From: JAICJC01 sp963709425
GTDB taxonomy: Bacteria; Actinomycetota; Thermoleophilia; Gaiellales; JAICJC01
Length of the DNA: 64,000 nt
Assembly: GCA_963709425.1 (NCBI GenBank)
Contig: CAVPWG010000001.1
Span: 310,001-374,000, forward strand
Reading direction: 5' to 3'
Shown: positions 1-8,042 of the stretch, piece by piece
How positions within the stretch are numbered: position 1 is the stretch's first letter
How the letters are laid out: every line of letters starts with the position of its first letter
Translations under genes and position numbers: made by a program
Notes under the pieces: generated by a model
The model's database searches: none
Told to the model about the DNA's origin: nothing
The model's input: the letters and a program-made list of their open reading frames with translations, nothing else

Positions 1-197
1 GTGAGCAGGCGCGGTTCCGGCACCGAGATGGTCGCGAGCTGGTTCACGGGCATCTTGGTGCCGTAGGTGCTCACCTGGATCCGGTCGAGCAGCGCCGCCG
101 AGGCGCGGCCCGTGCGGATGCTCGTGAACTCGTGCTTCGCCGCCTCGACGCTCTTGTCCATACGCCGGCCGGCGTCGGTCAGCACGTCGTCGATCAT
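1..197 (-). CDS. frr: Ribosome recycling factor, N-terminal part (runs off the window)
   Basis: Ribosome recycling factor splits post-termination ribosomes together with EF-G. Only the first 65 codons lie in the window, and the 3' part continues beyond base 1. The visible protein carries the family's N-terminal signature: IRTGRASAALLDRI, then YGTKMPVNQLATISVPEPR. The ATG at 197-195 overlaps the pyrH stop in an ATGA arrangement, so the two genes are translationally coupled. It is the last visible gene of the rpsB-tsf-pyrH-frr cluster, an order conserved across bacteria. Confidence 0.95.
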   Translation of the reverse strand, partial: MIDDVLTDAGRRMDKSVEAAKHEFTSIRTGRASAALLDRIQVSTYGTKMPVNQLATISVPEPRLL

Positions 198-949
198 CTC
201 GCCACCTCCGCTGGCACCTGGGCCTGGATCACCGTGCCGATGCGCTCACCGCGCACGACCCGCTCGATGTTGGACTCGTCGTCGAGGTTGAACACGTGCA
301 GTGGAAGCCGATTATCCATGCACAGCGAGAGCGCCGTCGTGTCCATGACCTTGAGGCCGCGCTCGATCGCCTCGAGGTGCGTCAGCTCGGGGATGAGGCG
401 GGCGTCGGGCGTGGTGCGCGGATCGGCGTCGAGTACGCCCTCCACGCCGTTCTTGCCCATCAGGATCGCCTCGGCGCCGATCTCCAGCGCTCTCAGGGCC
501 GCCGCCGTGTCGGTCGTGAAGAACGGGTTACCGGTGCCCGCCGCGAAGATGACGACCCGTCCCTTCTCGAGGTGGCGGATCGCCCGGCGACGGATGTACG
601 GCTCGGCCACCTGCGAGACGGTGATCGCCGAGAGCACACGCGTCGGCAGGCCGAGCTGCTCGAGCGCGTCCGACACCGTGAGCGCGTTCAGAAGCGTGGC
701 GAGCATACCGGCGTAGTCGGCTGTGGCACGGTCCATCCCGCGCGCGGCCTCGCTCGTGCCCCGCAGGATGTTCCCGCCCCCCACGACGATCGCCTGCTCC
801 GTACCGAGCTCGTGGACGTCGCGCACCGCCCGGGCGACGGCCGCGATCCGGCCCGGATCCTGACCGTACTCGCGTTCGCCCATGAGAGCCTCGCCGGAGA
901 GCTTGAGCAGGACGCGCCGGAAGGCCGCGCCGCCCTCGGCAGCACTCAC
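194..949 (-). CDS. pyrH: UMP kinase
   Basis: Phosphorylates UMP to UDP in pyrimidine nucleotide synthesis; bacterial UMP kinases are hexameric amino-acid-kinase-fold enzymes. The 251-residue protein has the N-terminal phosphate loop RVLLKLSGEALMG, the VVGGGNI motif, the D-x-x-G-M-L-A-T-L-L-N segment and a GTGNPFFTTDTAA stretch typical of PyrH. I chose the GTG at 949-947 because it overlaps the tsf stop (GTGA) and puts the start just before the conserved core. Longer upstream readings would run deep into tsf. The length matches the family (about 240). Confidence 0.96.
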   Translation of the reverse strand: MSAAEGGAAFRRVLLKLSGEALMGEREYGQDPGRIAAVARAVRDVHELGTEQAIVVGGGNILRGTSEAARGMDRATADYAGMLATLLNALTVSDALEQLGLPTRVLSAITVSQVAEPYIRRRAIRHLEKGRVVIFAAGTGNPFFTTDTAAALRALEIGAEAILMGKNGVEGVLDADPRTTPDARLIPELTHLEAIERGLKVMDTTALSLCMDNRLPLHVFNLDDESNIERVVRGERIGTVIQAQVPAEVAR

Positions 950-1566
950 TCGGCGCCCACCTCGAAGCGCGCGAACCGCTTGACCTCGATGTTCTCGCCG
1001 ATGGTGCCGGAGAGCTCGGCCCGCAGCGTCTCGATCGTCTTGCCGTCGTCCTCGGGCCTGATCGAGGGCTGGTTCAGGAGCACGTAGTCGGTGAGGGACT
1101 TCTTCCACATGCCCTCGGAGATCTGGTCGAGCATCTTCTCGGGCTTGCCCTCGGCCGCGGCCTTGGCCCGGAAGATCTCGAGCTCGCCCGACCTGAACCC
1201 GTCGGAGATCTCGTCCTCGGACACGAACCGCAGGTCGCGCCCGGCGGCGATCTGGAGGGCCACCTTGCGCGCGAACCCGCGGAAGTTGTCGTTCCGGGCC
1301 ACGAAGTCCGTCTCGCAGCCGATCTCGACCATCGCAGCGATCTTGCCGCCGGCGTGCACGTAGGTCTCGATGATCCCCTCGCCGGTGCCGCGGCCGGCCC
1401 GCTTCCCGGCCTGCGCGATCCCCTTCTCGCGCAGAAGCCGGACGGCGGCGTCCATGTCGCCGCCGGTCTCCTCGAGCGCTCGCTTGCAGTCCATCATGCC
1501 GGCCTGGGTGGTCTCGCGGAGCTGCTTCACCTCCGCGGCGGTCGGCGTGTACGTCACGTCACTCAT
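946..1566 (-). CDS. tsf: Elongation factor Ts, short form
   Basis: Guanine nucleotide exchange factor for EF-Tu. The 206-residue protein begins with a UBA-like domain containing LRETTQAGMMDCKRAL and LLREKGIAQAGKRAGR, followed by the EF-Tu-contact motif CETDFVARN near residue 80. It is much shorter than the E. coli type (about 280) and resembles the compact form known from Thermus, with only one core subdomain visible. The ATG at 1566-1564 lies inside the end of rpsB (8-base overlap), indicating coupled translation. No frameshift is visible, so the short length looks genuine. Confidence 0.95.
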   Translation of the reverse strand: MSDVTYTPTAAEVKQLRETTQAGMMDCKRALEETGGDMDAAVRLLREKGIAQAGKRAGRGTGEGIIETYVHAGGKIAAMVEIGCETDFVARNDNFRGFARKVALQIAAGRDLRFVSEDEISDGFRSGELEIFRAKAAAEGKPEKMLDQISEGMWKKSLTDYVLLNQPSIRPEDDGKTIETLRAELSGTIGENIEVKRFARFEVGAE

Positions 1567-2413
1567 TCCTGGCCTCGCTTGGGGTCGCCTGCTCCGCGGC
1601 CGGTGCCGCGGGAGCATCGTCGGACGCCTCGGCCGCGGCCTCGCCGCCGGCGCCCTCTGCCGGAGCGTCGCCGTCGCTCTCACCCTCGGCCGCGTCGCCG
1701 TTCTCCGACACGAAGTCCGACACCTTGACGCCGCGGTTCCGGCCGACGGCGACCCCGTCGGCCAGCACCCGCATGATGAGCGCCGACGAGCGGATGGCGT
1801 CGTCGTTTCCGGGGATGACGAAGTCCGCGTCATCGGGGTCGCAGTTCGTGTCCACGAGCCCGATCACCGGGATGTTCAGGCGCCGCGCCTCGCGCACGGC
1901 GAGGGCCTCCTTCTTCATGTCGATCACGACGACCGCGTCGGGCAGCTTGCGGGTGTCCGCCACGCCGCCCAGGTTGGCCTCGAGCTTCTCGAGCTCGGCG
2001 AGCGTCGACTGGCGCTCCTTGGGGGGCAGGAGCTCGAGCTGGCCCTCGGTCTTCTGCCGGCGGAGCTCGTGCAGCACCCCGATGCGCTCCTGGATCGTGC
2101 GGTAGTTCGTGAGCAGGCCGCCCAGCCAGCGGTGGTTCACGTACGGCATCGAGACACGCCTCGCGTGCTCCTCGACGGCGTCCTGGCACTGCTTCTTCGT
2201 TCCCACGAAGAGCACGGTGCCGTTCCGCTCACCGATGTTTGACAGGTACTGATGGGCGTTGTTCAGAAGCTCCATCGTCTGCTGAAGATCGATGATGTAG
2301 ATCCCGCCGCGCTCGCCGAAGATGAACCGCCGCATCTTGGGGTTCCATCGGCGCGTCTGGTGGCCGAAGTGGACGCCGGCCTCCAGCAGCTCGCGCATGG
2401 TGACTGCGGACAC
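1559..2413 (-). CDS. rpsB: 30S ribosomal protein S2
   Basis: Small-subunit ribosomal protein. The N-terminus (MRELLEAGVHFGHQTRRWNP) and the later FVGTKKQCQDAV and VNHRWLGGLLTN motifs are diagnostic. The 284-residue product ends in a roughly 50-residue Ala/Glu/Asp-rich tail, as often seen in actinobacterial S2; the core ends around residue 235. The GTG at 2413-2411 is preferred over an in-frame ATG 33 bases upstream because a perfect AGGAGG sits 7 bases before it. It is the first gene of the rpsB-tsf-pyrH-frr operon, with a 135-base leader upstream. Confidence 0.96.
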   Translation of the reverse strand: MSAVTMRELLEAGVHFGHQTRRWNPKMRRFIFGERGGIYIIDLQQTMELLNNAHQYLSNIGERNGTVLFVGTKKQCQDAVEEHARRVSMPYVNHRWLGGLLTNYRTIQERIGVLHELRRQKTEGQLELLPPKERQSTLAELEKLEANLGGVADTRKLPDAVVVIDMKKEALAVREARRLNIPVIGLVDTNCDPDDADFVIPGNDDAIRSSALIMRVLADGVAVGRNRGVKVSDFVSENGDAAEGESDGDAPAEGAGGEAAAEASDDAPAAPAAEQATPSEARNE

Positions 2414-2420
2414 GCGCAAT

Positions 2421-2426
2421 CCTCCT
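2421..2426 (-). promoter_or_regulatory. Shine-Dalgarno site of rpsB
   Basis: Perfect AGGAGG on the minus strand, 7 bases before the GTG start of rpsB. It fixes that start against an upstream in-frame ATG, and most genes nearby have much weaker sites. Confidence 0.85.
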
Positions 2427-2548
2427 GAATCGGTTGGTGTGAACATCCGACGGAGGCGCTCCGGAGCCCCGCGCGCTGCGGGACACCGCCGGCGCGCCGC
2501 GTTCGCCGCCGGGTAGAGGGTGGTCGAAAACCGCCCGGATGATAGCTC

Positions 2549-3439
2549 CTACGCGGTTCGGGCCAGCCGGAGGGCGGCTTCGAGGTCGGGTGGAAGCGGC
2601 GCCGAGACCTCGATCGGCTCGCCGGTCATGGGGTGCATGAACGCGAGCTCGGCGGCGTGCAGGAACTGCCGTTCGAGGTCGAGCTCGGGGCCGTGGCCGT
2701 AGACGCGATCGCCGACGACCGGGTGACCGATCGCGGCCAGGTGGACGCGGATCTGGTGCGTCCGGCCGGTCTCGAGCGTCACGCGCAGAAGCGACCTGTC
2801 CCGGAGCGCCTCGACGAGCTCGAAATGCGTCACCGCGTCCCGCGGGCGTTCGGTGTCGAGCGACTGCCGGGTGGGGTCACGCCGGTCACGCCCGATCGGG
2901 GCCTCGATCCTGCCTGCCCGCGACGGCGGCCGCCCCCGGACGAGCGCCGTGTACGCGCGCCGGATGCGGCGCCGGCGAAGCTGGGCCTGGAGCCGGCGAA
3001 GCGTCTCCTCGTCGCGCGCCACGAGCAGGACGCCCGAGGTGTCGCGGTCGAGGCGGTGGACGATGCCGGCCCGGCCCGGCGGCCCACCCGCCGCCTTGCC
3101 GACCAACGCCGCCGCAAGCGTCGGCCCAGAGTAGCCCGGCACAGCGTGCACGAGCAGCCCCGCCGGCTTCATGACCACCAGCAGGCGGTCGTCGGAGTAC
3201 ACGATCGCGACGTCCTCAGCGGGGAGCGGCGCCGTCTGGGGCTCGGGGATCGTGAGCTCCACGACCGCGCCCGCGGCGACCCGGTGGGCGCGCGGCCGCA
3301 CCTGGCCGTCCACGCGCACGGCCCCCGTGTCGATCAGGCGAGCGGCTGCGGCCCGCGAGCCGATCTCGGCGTTCTCAGCGAGGAAGCGGTCGAGCCTCGC
3401 CCCGCCGGCGTCCTCGGGGACGACCAGCTCGACGGTCAC
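2549..3439 (-). CDS. rluD: RluA/RluD-family 23S rRNA pseudouridine synthase
   Basis: Isomerises uridine to pseudouridine in structured RNA, most likely 23S rRNA. The 296-residue protein has an N-terminal S4 RNA-binding domain (about residues 12-65) and then the catalytic domain. That domain carries the signature HRLDRDTSGVLL, with catalytic Asp131, and the later TGRTHQIRVHLAAIGHPV motif. The GTG start overlaps the lspA stop as GTGA, the usual lspA-rluD coupling. RluD is the best guess from this context, but the RluA family has several target sites that motifs alone do not separate. Confidence 0.92.
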   Translation of the reverse strand: MTVELVVPEDAGGARLDRFLAENAEIGSRAAAARLIDTGAVRVDGQVRPRAHRVAAGAVVELTIPEPQTAPLPAEDVAIVYSDDRLLVVMKPAGLLVHAVPGYSGPTLAAALVGKAAGGPPGRAGIVHRLDRDTSGVLLVARDEETLRRLQAQLRRRRIRRAYTALVRGRPPSRAGRIEAPIGRDRRDPTRQSLDTERPRDAVTHFELVEALRDRSLLRVTLETGRTHQIRVHLAAIGHPVVGDRVYGHGPELDLERQFLHAAELAFMHPMTGEPIEVSAPLPPDLEAALRLARTA

Positions 3440-3924
3440 GCCCCGAGGTCGGCCCCCGCCGGCGGCGGAGGCACGGGCGGCCGCGGTTGCTCGATCCGCA
3501 TGAGGGCGAGCGCCAGCAGGAGCACACCCACGACGATGAACGAGTCGGCGAGGTTGAACGTCGGCCAGTGGGTGATGTGGATGAAGTCGGTCACGTGGCC
3601 CTGCCGCACCCGGTCGAACAGGTTGGAGACGCTCCCGCCGACGAGCAGCCCCAGCGCAACCGGGAAGATCGTGTGGCGCGCCCCGGAGCGCGCGAAGTGC
3701 ACGAGCATCCAGACGACCGCCGCGGCGGTGAGCAGCGACACGATGCCCAGCCGGCCGGGAAGGACACCGAAGGCGATGCCGGTGTTCTGCACGTGGGTGA
3801 TCGAGAGGCCCGGGACCACCGAATGGCTGTCGTTCAGCGCGATCCGCTGCTCGATGACCCGCTTCGTCAGCTGATCGGCGAGCGCCGCCGCCACCGCGAC
3901 TGCCGCGAAACCCGCCCATTGCAA
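3436..3924 (-). CDS. lspA: Lipoprotein signal peptidase (signal peptidase II)
   Basis: Integral membrane aspartyl protease that removes signal peptides from diacylglyceryl-modified prolipoproteins. Four hydrophobic segments are visible. The catalytic aspartates lie in SNLFDRVRQGHVTDF (usually GNxxDR) and FNLADSF. The start is uncertain: a TTG at 3924-3922 gives 162 residues, the usual family length, and begins just before the first membrane helix with its conserved DQLTK. A weak GGCGGGA precedes it. Longer readings would overlap the upstream zinc-finger gene. Its likely clients include the lipoproteins at 6349 and 11288. Confidence 0.9.
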   Translation of the reverse strand: MQWAGFAAVAVAAALADQLTKRVIEQRIALNDSHSVVPGLSITHVQNTGIAFGVLPGRLGIVSLLTAAAVVWMLVHFARSGARHTIFPVALGLLVGGSVSNLFDRVRQGHVTDFIHITHWPTFNLADSFIVVGVLLLALALMRIEQPRPPVPPPPAGADLGA

Positions 3925-3968
3925 CGATCCCGCCCGGTGGGCAGGCTCCGGCCCCGCGTGGACGTGAA

Positions 3969-4334
3969 TCAGCCCCGCTCCTCGAGCCTCTTGCACTCGA
4001 TGCACTTCGTCGCCCAGGGCAGAGCTTCGAGTCTGTCGGGCGCGATCGCCTGGCCGCAGCGCTCGCACTTCCCGTACGTCCCGTCCGCGACACGCGCCAG
4101 CGCCGCGTCGATCGATTCGAGCAGATGGTCGGCGTTGTCGCCGATGGAGAGCTCCATCTCGCGATCGAGCGTCTCGCTGGCGCTGTCGGCCATGTGGCTG
4201 TCGCTGCCGTCCTCGTCGATGGCGTCCTCCATCGACCGCGAGGTGTCGTCGATCAGGTGCTGGCGGGCCTCGAGCACGCGGGCGCGCTCAGTCTCGAGTC
4301 GGAGGCGTGCAGCTTCGATGTCGACGACGGCCAT
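3969..4334 (-). CDS. TraR/DksA-type zinc-finger protein
   Basis: A 121-residue protein with an N-terminal helical, acidic region (residues 1-80, coiled-coil character) and a C-terminal four-cysteine zinc finger: CERC, 17 residues, then CIEC. This is the DksA/TraR zinc-finger signature. DksA proteins insert into the RNA polymerase secondary channel and modulate initiation. The DxxDA tip motif of E. coli DksA is not obvious here, so a ppGpp-dependent role should not be assumed. A strong GGAGGAGGG precedes the ATG at 4334, and a possible -10 lies about 40 bases upstream. Confidence 0.85.
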   Translation of the reverse strand: MAVVDIEAARLRLETERARVLEARQHLIDDTSRSMEDAIDEDGSDSHMADSASETLDREMELSIGDNADHLLESIDAALARVADGTYGKCERCGQAIAPDRLEALPWATKCIECKRLEERG

Positions 4335-4373
4335 GCCCTCCTCCCGGCAACCGGAATCCCCAGCCTGCCGGTG

Positions 4374-4379
4374 AGTATA
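4374..4379 (-). promoter_or_regulatory. Possible -10 element for the DksA/TraR-like gene
   Basis: TATACT read on the minus strand, about 40 bases upstream of the ATG at 4334. No good -35 is visible, and the GC-rich hairpin at 4384-4400 occupies that area. Tentative. Confidence 0.35.
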
Positions 4380-4383
4380 GCCA

Positions 4384-4400
4384 GGCGGCCCTTGGCCGCC
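4384..4400 (-). terminator. GC-rich hairpin after the DivIVA-like gene
   Basis: Perfect 7-bp stem (GGCGGCC/GGCCGCC) with a 3-base loop, 15 bases past the stop of the DivIVA-like gene. No U-run follows, so it could stall or terminate transcription only weakly. It may also simply separate the two transcription units. Confidence 0.45.
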
Positions 4401-4414
4401 CGGCGCCGCTCGGG

Positions 4415-4978
4415 TCAGTCTCCGCCGGTGTAGTCGCCGGGCTCGACCGGCGGCATGAGCTGGGTGTGCTCGCCCTCCTGGCGGGCCCGGCCGGTGGCGT
4501 CCGCAAGCCGCTGCTCGTGGTCGCGGACGGCCTCGAGCGTCGCCCCGAGGAGCGAGCGCAGCCGCAACCGGAACTCGGCCTCCTCGGCCAGAAGGCGCGA
4601 CGTCTCGCGGCGGACGCGCTCCCGCTCGGCGTAGGCGCCGTGCACCAGGTCGCGGGCCTTGGACTCGGCGTCGCGAATGATCAGCTCGGCCTGCCGCGAG
4701 GCGGCGGCCCGGAGCTCGTCGGCGGCGCGCTCCGCGCTGACCAGGGCGCTGCGCATGGCGTCCTCGGTCTCGCGGTGGCGGGCAAGCTCGCTCTCGAGCT
4801 CGTGGACGCGGTCGTCGAGGTCGGCCCGCTCGCGCCAGACGACCTCATAGGCGTCCGTCGCGCTCTCGAGCAGATGGTCGACATCGGCCTTGCGGTAGCC
4901 GAAGGGCCGCATCCGCGGCCGCTCGTGGCGGAGCTCGACCGGTGAAAGTCCCATGCCGGGGTGATTCGGCGTCTGCAT
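4415..4978 (-). CDS. DivIVA-domain coiled-coil protein
   Basis: DivIVA/Wag31-type proteins sense membrane curvature and organise poles or septa in Gram-positive bacteria. The N-terminus (about residues 20-45) has the short DivIVA membrane-binding module with RPFGYRKADVDHLLES. A long, charged Ala/Glu/Arg-rich coiled coil follows to about residue 165, and then a short acidic tail. At 187 residues it is shorter than Wag31 but similar to many secondary DivIVA-domain proteins. AGGAGG lies 8 bases before the ATG at 4978. Placement next to yggT and proC is typical of the Gram-positive division cluster. Confidence 0.85.
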   Translation of the reverse strand: MQTPNHPGMGLSPVELRHERPRMRPFGYRKADVDHLLESATDAYEVVWRERADLDDRVHELESELARHRETEDAMRSALVSAERAADELRAAASRQAELIIRDAESKARDLVHGAYAERERVRRETSRLLAEEAEFRLRLRSLLGATLEAVRDHEQRLADATGRARQEGEHTQLMPPVEPGDYTGGD

Positions 4979-5176
4979 TGCGAGTCCTCCTGCCCTGGAT
5001 GACCTGTCCCGCGGTTGGCGGGTCTACAGATTATTCCGCGGCACGAAGCTCTGGTCCGGCGTACCGCCCAGCCGGTCGCGCCGAGCGCGGCCCGCATCTT
5101 GCGAAACACCCCGAAGCTCGGCTCGACGTCGCCGGCCTCGACCACCCTGTGGCTCATCCGGCCCTTGCTTCCGTCA

Positions 5177-5452
5177 TCAGAACCCGTCCAGGATGGCGAA
5201 CACGATCTGGAGCAGGATGCGCAGGCCGAAGATCGCGATCATGGGGCTCAGGTCGAGCCCACCCATCGGCGGGAGGATGCCGCGCAGCGGGCGCAGGACG
5301 GGCTCGACCGTGTCGTAGAGAAACGTGCGCAGGGCCCCCGCCCAGCGGGTCGGCGGAAGCTGGAGCCACGACGTGAGGATGTAGAGCCCGATGACGAGGG
5401 AGTAGACGAGCCAGAGCGAGTAGAGAAACTGCTCGAGCGTCGAGATGCTCAC
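5177..5452 (-). CDS. yggT: YggT-family membrane protein
   Basis: A 91-residue integral membrane protein with two hydrophobic segments (about residues 5-30 and 60-88) separated by the conserved VEPVLRPLRGILPP, a hallmark of the YggT family. The role is not firmly established; the family lies beside sepF/divIVA in many Gram-positives and has been linked to division and osmotic protection. The GTG start overlaps the proC stop as GTGA. A longer reading would begin inside proC in another frame and is rejected. Confidence 0.88.
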   Translation of the reverse strand: MSISTLEQFLYSLWLVYSLVIGLYILTSWLQLPPTRWAGALRTFLYDTVEPVLRPLRGILPPMGGLDLSPMIAIFGLRILLQIVFAILDGF

Positions 5453-6261
5453 CCGAGCTCGCCCGCCCTGCTCCTGGCCGCGCTGACGCCGTCGATGATC
5501 GCGCCGCGCACGCCGCGCCGCTCCATCTCGGCCAGCCCGGCGGCGGCCGTGCCCCCGGGCGACGTGACCATCCTGCGCAGGTCGGCGCACGCGATGTTCT
5601 CTGCCGCGAGGAGCTCGGCCGTCCCGCGGACGGTCGACAGGATGAGCCGCCGCGCGCTCTCATGAGTGAGGCCCGAGACGATGCCGGCATCCTCGAACGC
5701 CTCGACGATGAGGCCGAGGAACGCCGGTCCCGAGCCCGAGAGGGCCGTGGCCGCGTCGAAGAGCCGCTCCTCGAGCGGCACGACCTCGCCGAGCAGCGAG
5801 AAGCACTCCAACACGGCCTCCTCGGCGGCGGTGTTCGTGAACCGCCCCGTCGAGAACGCCAGCGTCCCGGCACCGACGCGAACGCCGACGTTCGGCATGA
5901 ACCGGAACACGGGGGCGTCGACGTTCAGGATCGTCTCGAGCGTCGCGGTGCCCACCCCGGCGGCCACCGACGCGATCGTCTTCTTCGGCGTGATCAGGTC
6001 GGACACCTCGCGCAGCACCCGCTCGACGTCGATCGGCTTCACGCACAAAACGACGATGTCGGCCTCACGCACGAGGTCTGCGTTCGCGGCGACGTGCCGT
6101 ATGCCCACGCGCTCGGCGAGCGCGGCCGCGCGGCCCGAGCCGCGATCGGTGACGAGGATCCGCTCAGCCATCGCCGCGTCGGCGCGCACCCAGCCGGACA
6201 CCATCGCGGAGGCCATGTTGCCCGCCCCGAGCAGGCCGATGATTGGCGCGCGCTCGCTCAT
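5449..6261 (-). CDS. proC: Pyrroline-5-carboxylate reductase
   Basis: Last step of proline synthesis: NAD(P)H-dependent reduction of pyrroline-5-carboxylate. The 270-residue protein starts with the Rossmann motif IIGLLGAGNMASAM. It contains VLCVKP and SVAAGV, and has the C-terminal dimer-domain signature ALSGSGPAFLGLIVEAFEDAG followed by TSPGGTAAAGLAEME. The ATG at 6261 is immediately before the nucleotide-binding fold. It lies upstream of and overlaps yggT, a common pairing in Actinobacteria and Firmicutes. Confidence 0.96.
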   Translation of the reverse strand: MSERAPIIGLLGAGNMASAMVSGWVRADAAMAERILVTDRGSGRAAALAERVGIRHVAANADLVREADIVVLCVKPIDVERVLREVSDLITPKKTIASVAAGVGTATLETILNVDAPVFRFMPNVGVRVGAGTLAFSTGRFTNTAAEEAVLECFSLLGEVVPLEERLFDAATALSGSGPAFLGLIVEAFEDAGIVSGLTHESARRLILSTVRGTAELLAAENIACADLRRMVTSPGGTAAAGLAEMERRGVRGAIIDGVSAARSRAGELG

Positions 6262-6348
6262 GGACGCGAAAGCGTATCGGGAACGGGCGACCGGGGCGTG
6301 GCTCGCGGCGAGCGGAACCTTCTCCACAGGCGGAGCGACTAACAGGTC

Positions 6349-7257
6349 ATGAGGATCGCGCTCGGAGCTCACGTCGCGCAGGCCGGGATCGCCGTCATCG
6401 CGGCCGTCGCCGTCGCCGGTTGCGGACAGGGCGTCACGGGCAGCTCGCACGGGCGCGGTACGGCGCCGTTCGGCACACCCGTCGTGTCGCTCCTCAGCGC
6501 CGGCGGGGGGCCGGCGCGGGTGGTCGGCGGCACCTCCGCGATGCGCGCCCGGGCCCACAAGATCCTCGACGGCATGGGCGACGTCGCGATCTCCGAGGTG
6601 CGATTCGGCCGGCCCCCGGCATCCTTCGGAGGCTTCCGGCACGTGGAGGGCCCGCTCTGGCTCTCGACAACGGTAGCGGCGGACGGAAGCCCGTCCGCGG
6701 GCTCGCTTCGATCCCAGATCGCCGCGAACGGTCCCCTCTGGGAGGCATCGGTTTTCGACAGCGCGTACCTGGCCAGCCAGCCGGCTGGTGCGCCTCGCAT
6801 CCGCGGTACGTCGGAGGCATTCTCGGCCGCCGGCCGTGTGCAGCCGTTCACGAGCGAGACCGGGCCGGCGGATCCGTATGGTGGCCCGGCCGAGCCGGAC
6901 TCCGCCGTGCGGGGGGCGATCGCCCGGGCGGCGGCGCGCGCACGGTTCCAGGTCGGCTCGATCTCCCTCATACATCCCAACCGCCAGGCGGCAACCATCG
7001 TTCTGCGCGTCGTCCGACGAGCGTCGTTCGCGCGCCGCTACCACGCCTTCTACGGCGGCCTCGAGGCGCTGGCCGGCCGGCTGGATGGACTTCAGTGGCA
7101 GATCGTGGACCGATGCGGCTACCCGGTCGCGGTCAACTCCGTCGGTAGTTGGACGAGCCCGCGCTGGCTCTGCCCGAACCCCTTCGTCCCCGGCCTGCAG
7201 ATGACCCGGGCGACATGCCGCAAGCTTCCTCGCGGCTTCCCGCCGTGTGGAAGCTGA
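6349..7257 (+). CDS. Putative lipoprotein of unknown function
   Basis: I do not recognise the family. The 302-residue protein has a hydrophobic leader ending in the lipobox VAGC (Cys25), so it should be lipid-anchored outside the membrane. The mature part is rich in Gly, Ala, Arg and Pro, has no obvious enzyme motif, and ends in a cysteine-containing region (residues 255-300) with about five cysteines. The gene is divergent from proC (87-base gap). It converges on the nucleotidyltransferase with no gap, the two TGA stops forming TGATCA. It interrupts what is usually a continuous division-gene cluster. Confidence 0.7.
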   Translation: MRIALGAHVAQAGIAVIAAVAVAGCGQGVTGSSHGRGTAPFGTPVVSLLSAGGGPARVVGGTSAMRARAHKILDGMGDVAISEVRFGRPPASFGGFRHVEGPLWLSTTVAADGSPSAGSLRSQIAANGPLWEASVFDSAYLASQPAGAPRIRGTSEAFSAAGRVQPFTSETGPADPYGGPAEPDSAVRGAIARAAARARFQVGSISLIHPNRQAATIVLRVVRRASFARRYHAFYGGLEALAGRLDGLQWQIVDRCGYPVAVNSVGSWTSPRWLCPNPFVPGLQMTRATCRKLPRGFPPCGS

Positions 7258-8019
7258 TCAGGGCGGCGGCGCCCAGGTATCGAGCAGCGCGCGGAGCCCG
7301 TCCGCAGCTTCGGTCAACGCCGGCATCCGAAGCCGGTCGACGCCGACGATCGGTGGAAGGCACGCGTAGACCTCGCCGAGCCCGAGGATGCCCTCGACCT
7401 GCTCCCTGATCCACTTGTCGTACGAGACGGGATACGTGCGCCGTGAGATGAAGAGCGCCTGGAGGAAGCCCTGGAACGCCAGATACAGGCGGTGGAAGGC
7501 ATGAAACGGCTCGTCGCGGCGGATCATCAGGGGCACATGGTCGAGATCGTTCACCACGTACATGCGAGCGTCGACCAGCCGCTCGGCACGCAACTCGTCG
7601 CCGTAGAACGGCAGCCAGCGACTCCGCAGGTCGTCCAGCCGGCCGTCGCGCTGCCACAGCGGCACGCTGTAGGCCACCTCGTTCCCGACCGCCACCTCGA
7701 AGTCGTCGGGCCCGCTCGTCCAGCTTCGCGGCCCCGGCCCGAACTCACCCGTGATCGCACCCAGGTCGATCTCGACGAACGGCCCGAGTGCGGCGAGCTC
7801 GGCCATCACGGCCGACTCCGCCGCAAAGGCCGCGAACGCCGCCTCGACGCGCTCCGTGGCCGGCGCATCGGCCACCAGCACCGACAGGTCGACGTCGTTC
7901 GCATCGGGTCGGCGAGCGCAGGAACCGACAAGCGACACGGCCTCGGCCTCGTCGAGTGTCGAGACGAACTCCACCGCCGCCCAGGCCGCCGCCGCGTGCT
8001 CCGGAGACGGGAAGGACAC
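7258..8019 (-). CDS. Nucleotidyltransferase-fold protein
   Basis: The 253-residue protein has a polymerase-beta-like nucleotidyltransferase motif near its N-terminus: VSLVGSCARRPDANDVDLSVL (GS motif followed by D-x-D). Two further acidic residues lie in VEIDLGAI. The C-terminal half is helical and resembles the substrate-binding halves of aminoglycoside adenylyltransferase-like proteins (DEPFHAFHRLYLAFQGFLQ). The substrate is unknown. The GTG at 8019 was chosen because it immediately precedes the fold and avoids overlapping sepF, which ends 24 bases upstream. I would not claim antibiotic resistance from sequence alone. Confidence 0.7.
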   Translation of the reverse strand: MSFPSPEHAAAAWAAVEFVSTLDEAEAVSLVGSCARRPDANDVDLSVLVADAPATERVEAAFAAFAAESAVMAELAALGPFVEIDLGAITGEFGPGPRSWTSGPDDFEVAVGNEVAYSVPLWQRDGRLDDLRSRWLPFYGDELRAERLVDARMYVVNDLDHVPLMIRRDEPFHAFHRLYLAFQGFLQALFISRRTYPVSYDKWIREQVEGILGLGEVYACLPPIVGVDRLRMPALTEAADGLRALLDTWAPPP

Positions 8020-8042
8020 CAAGCGACGGGCCCCCGCCGAGC

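Noticed and set aside
3925..4068. Longer lspA starting upstream inside the zinc-finger gene
   Set aside because: It would add about 48 hydrophilic residues in an alternative frame of the upstream gene. The signal peptidase family begins at the first membrane helix.
4979..5157. Possible small gene between yggT and the DivIVA-like gene (ATG at 5157)
   Set aside because: The frame reads into the DivIVA gene without a stop, has no ribosome site and no recognisable YggU-like sequence. I treat the 198 bases as a promoter region.
7258..8019. Aminoglycoside-resistance nucleotidyltransferase
   Set aside because: Only the general nucleotidyltransferase motif is present. The surrounding sequence does not match a known resistance enzyme closely enough by eye.
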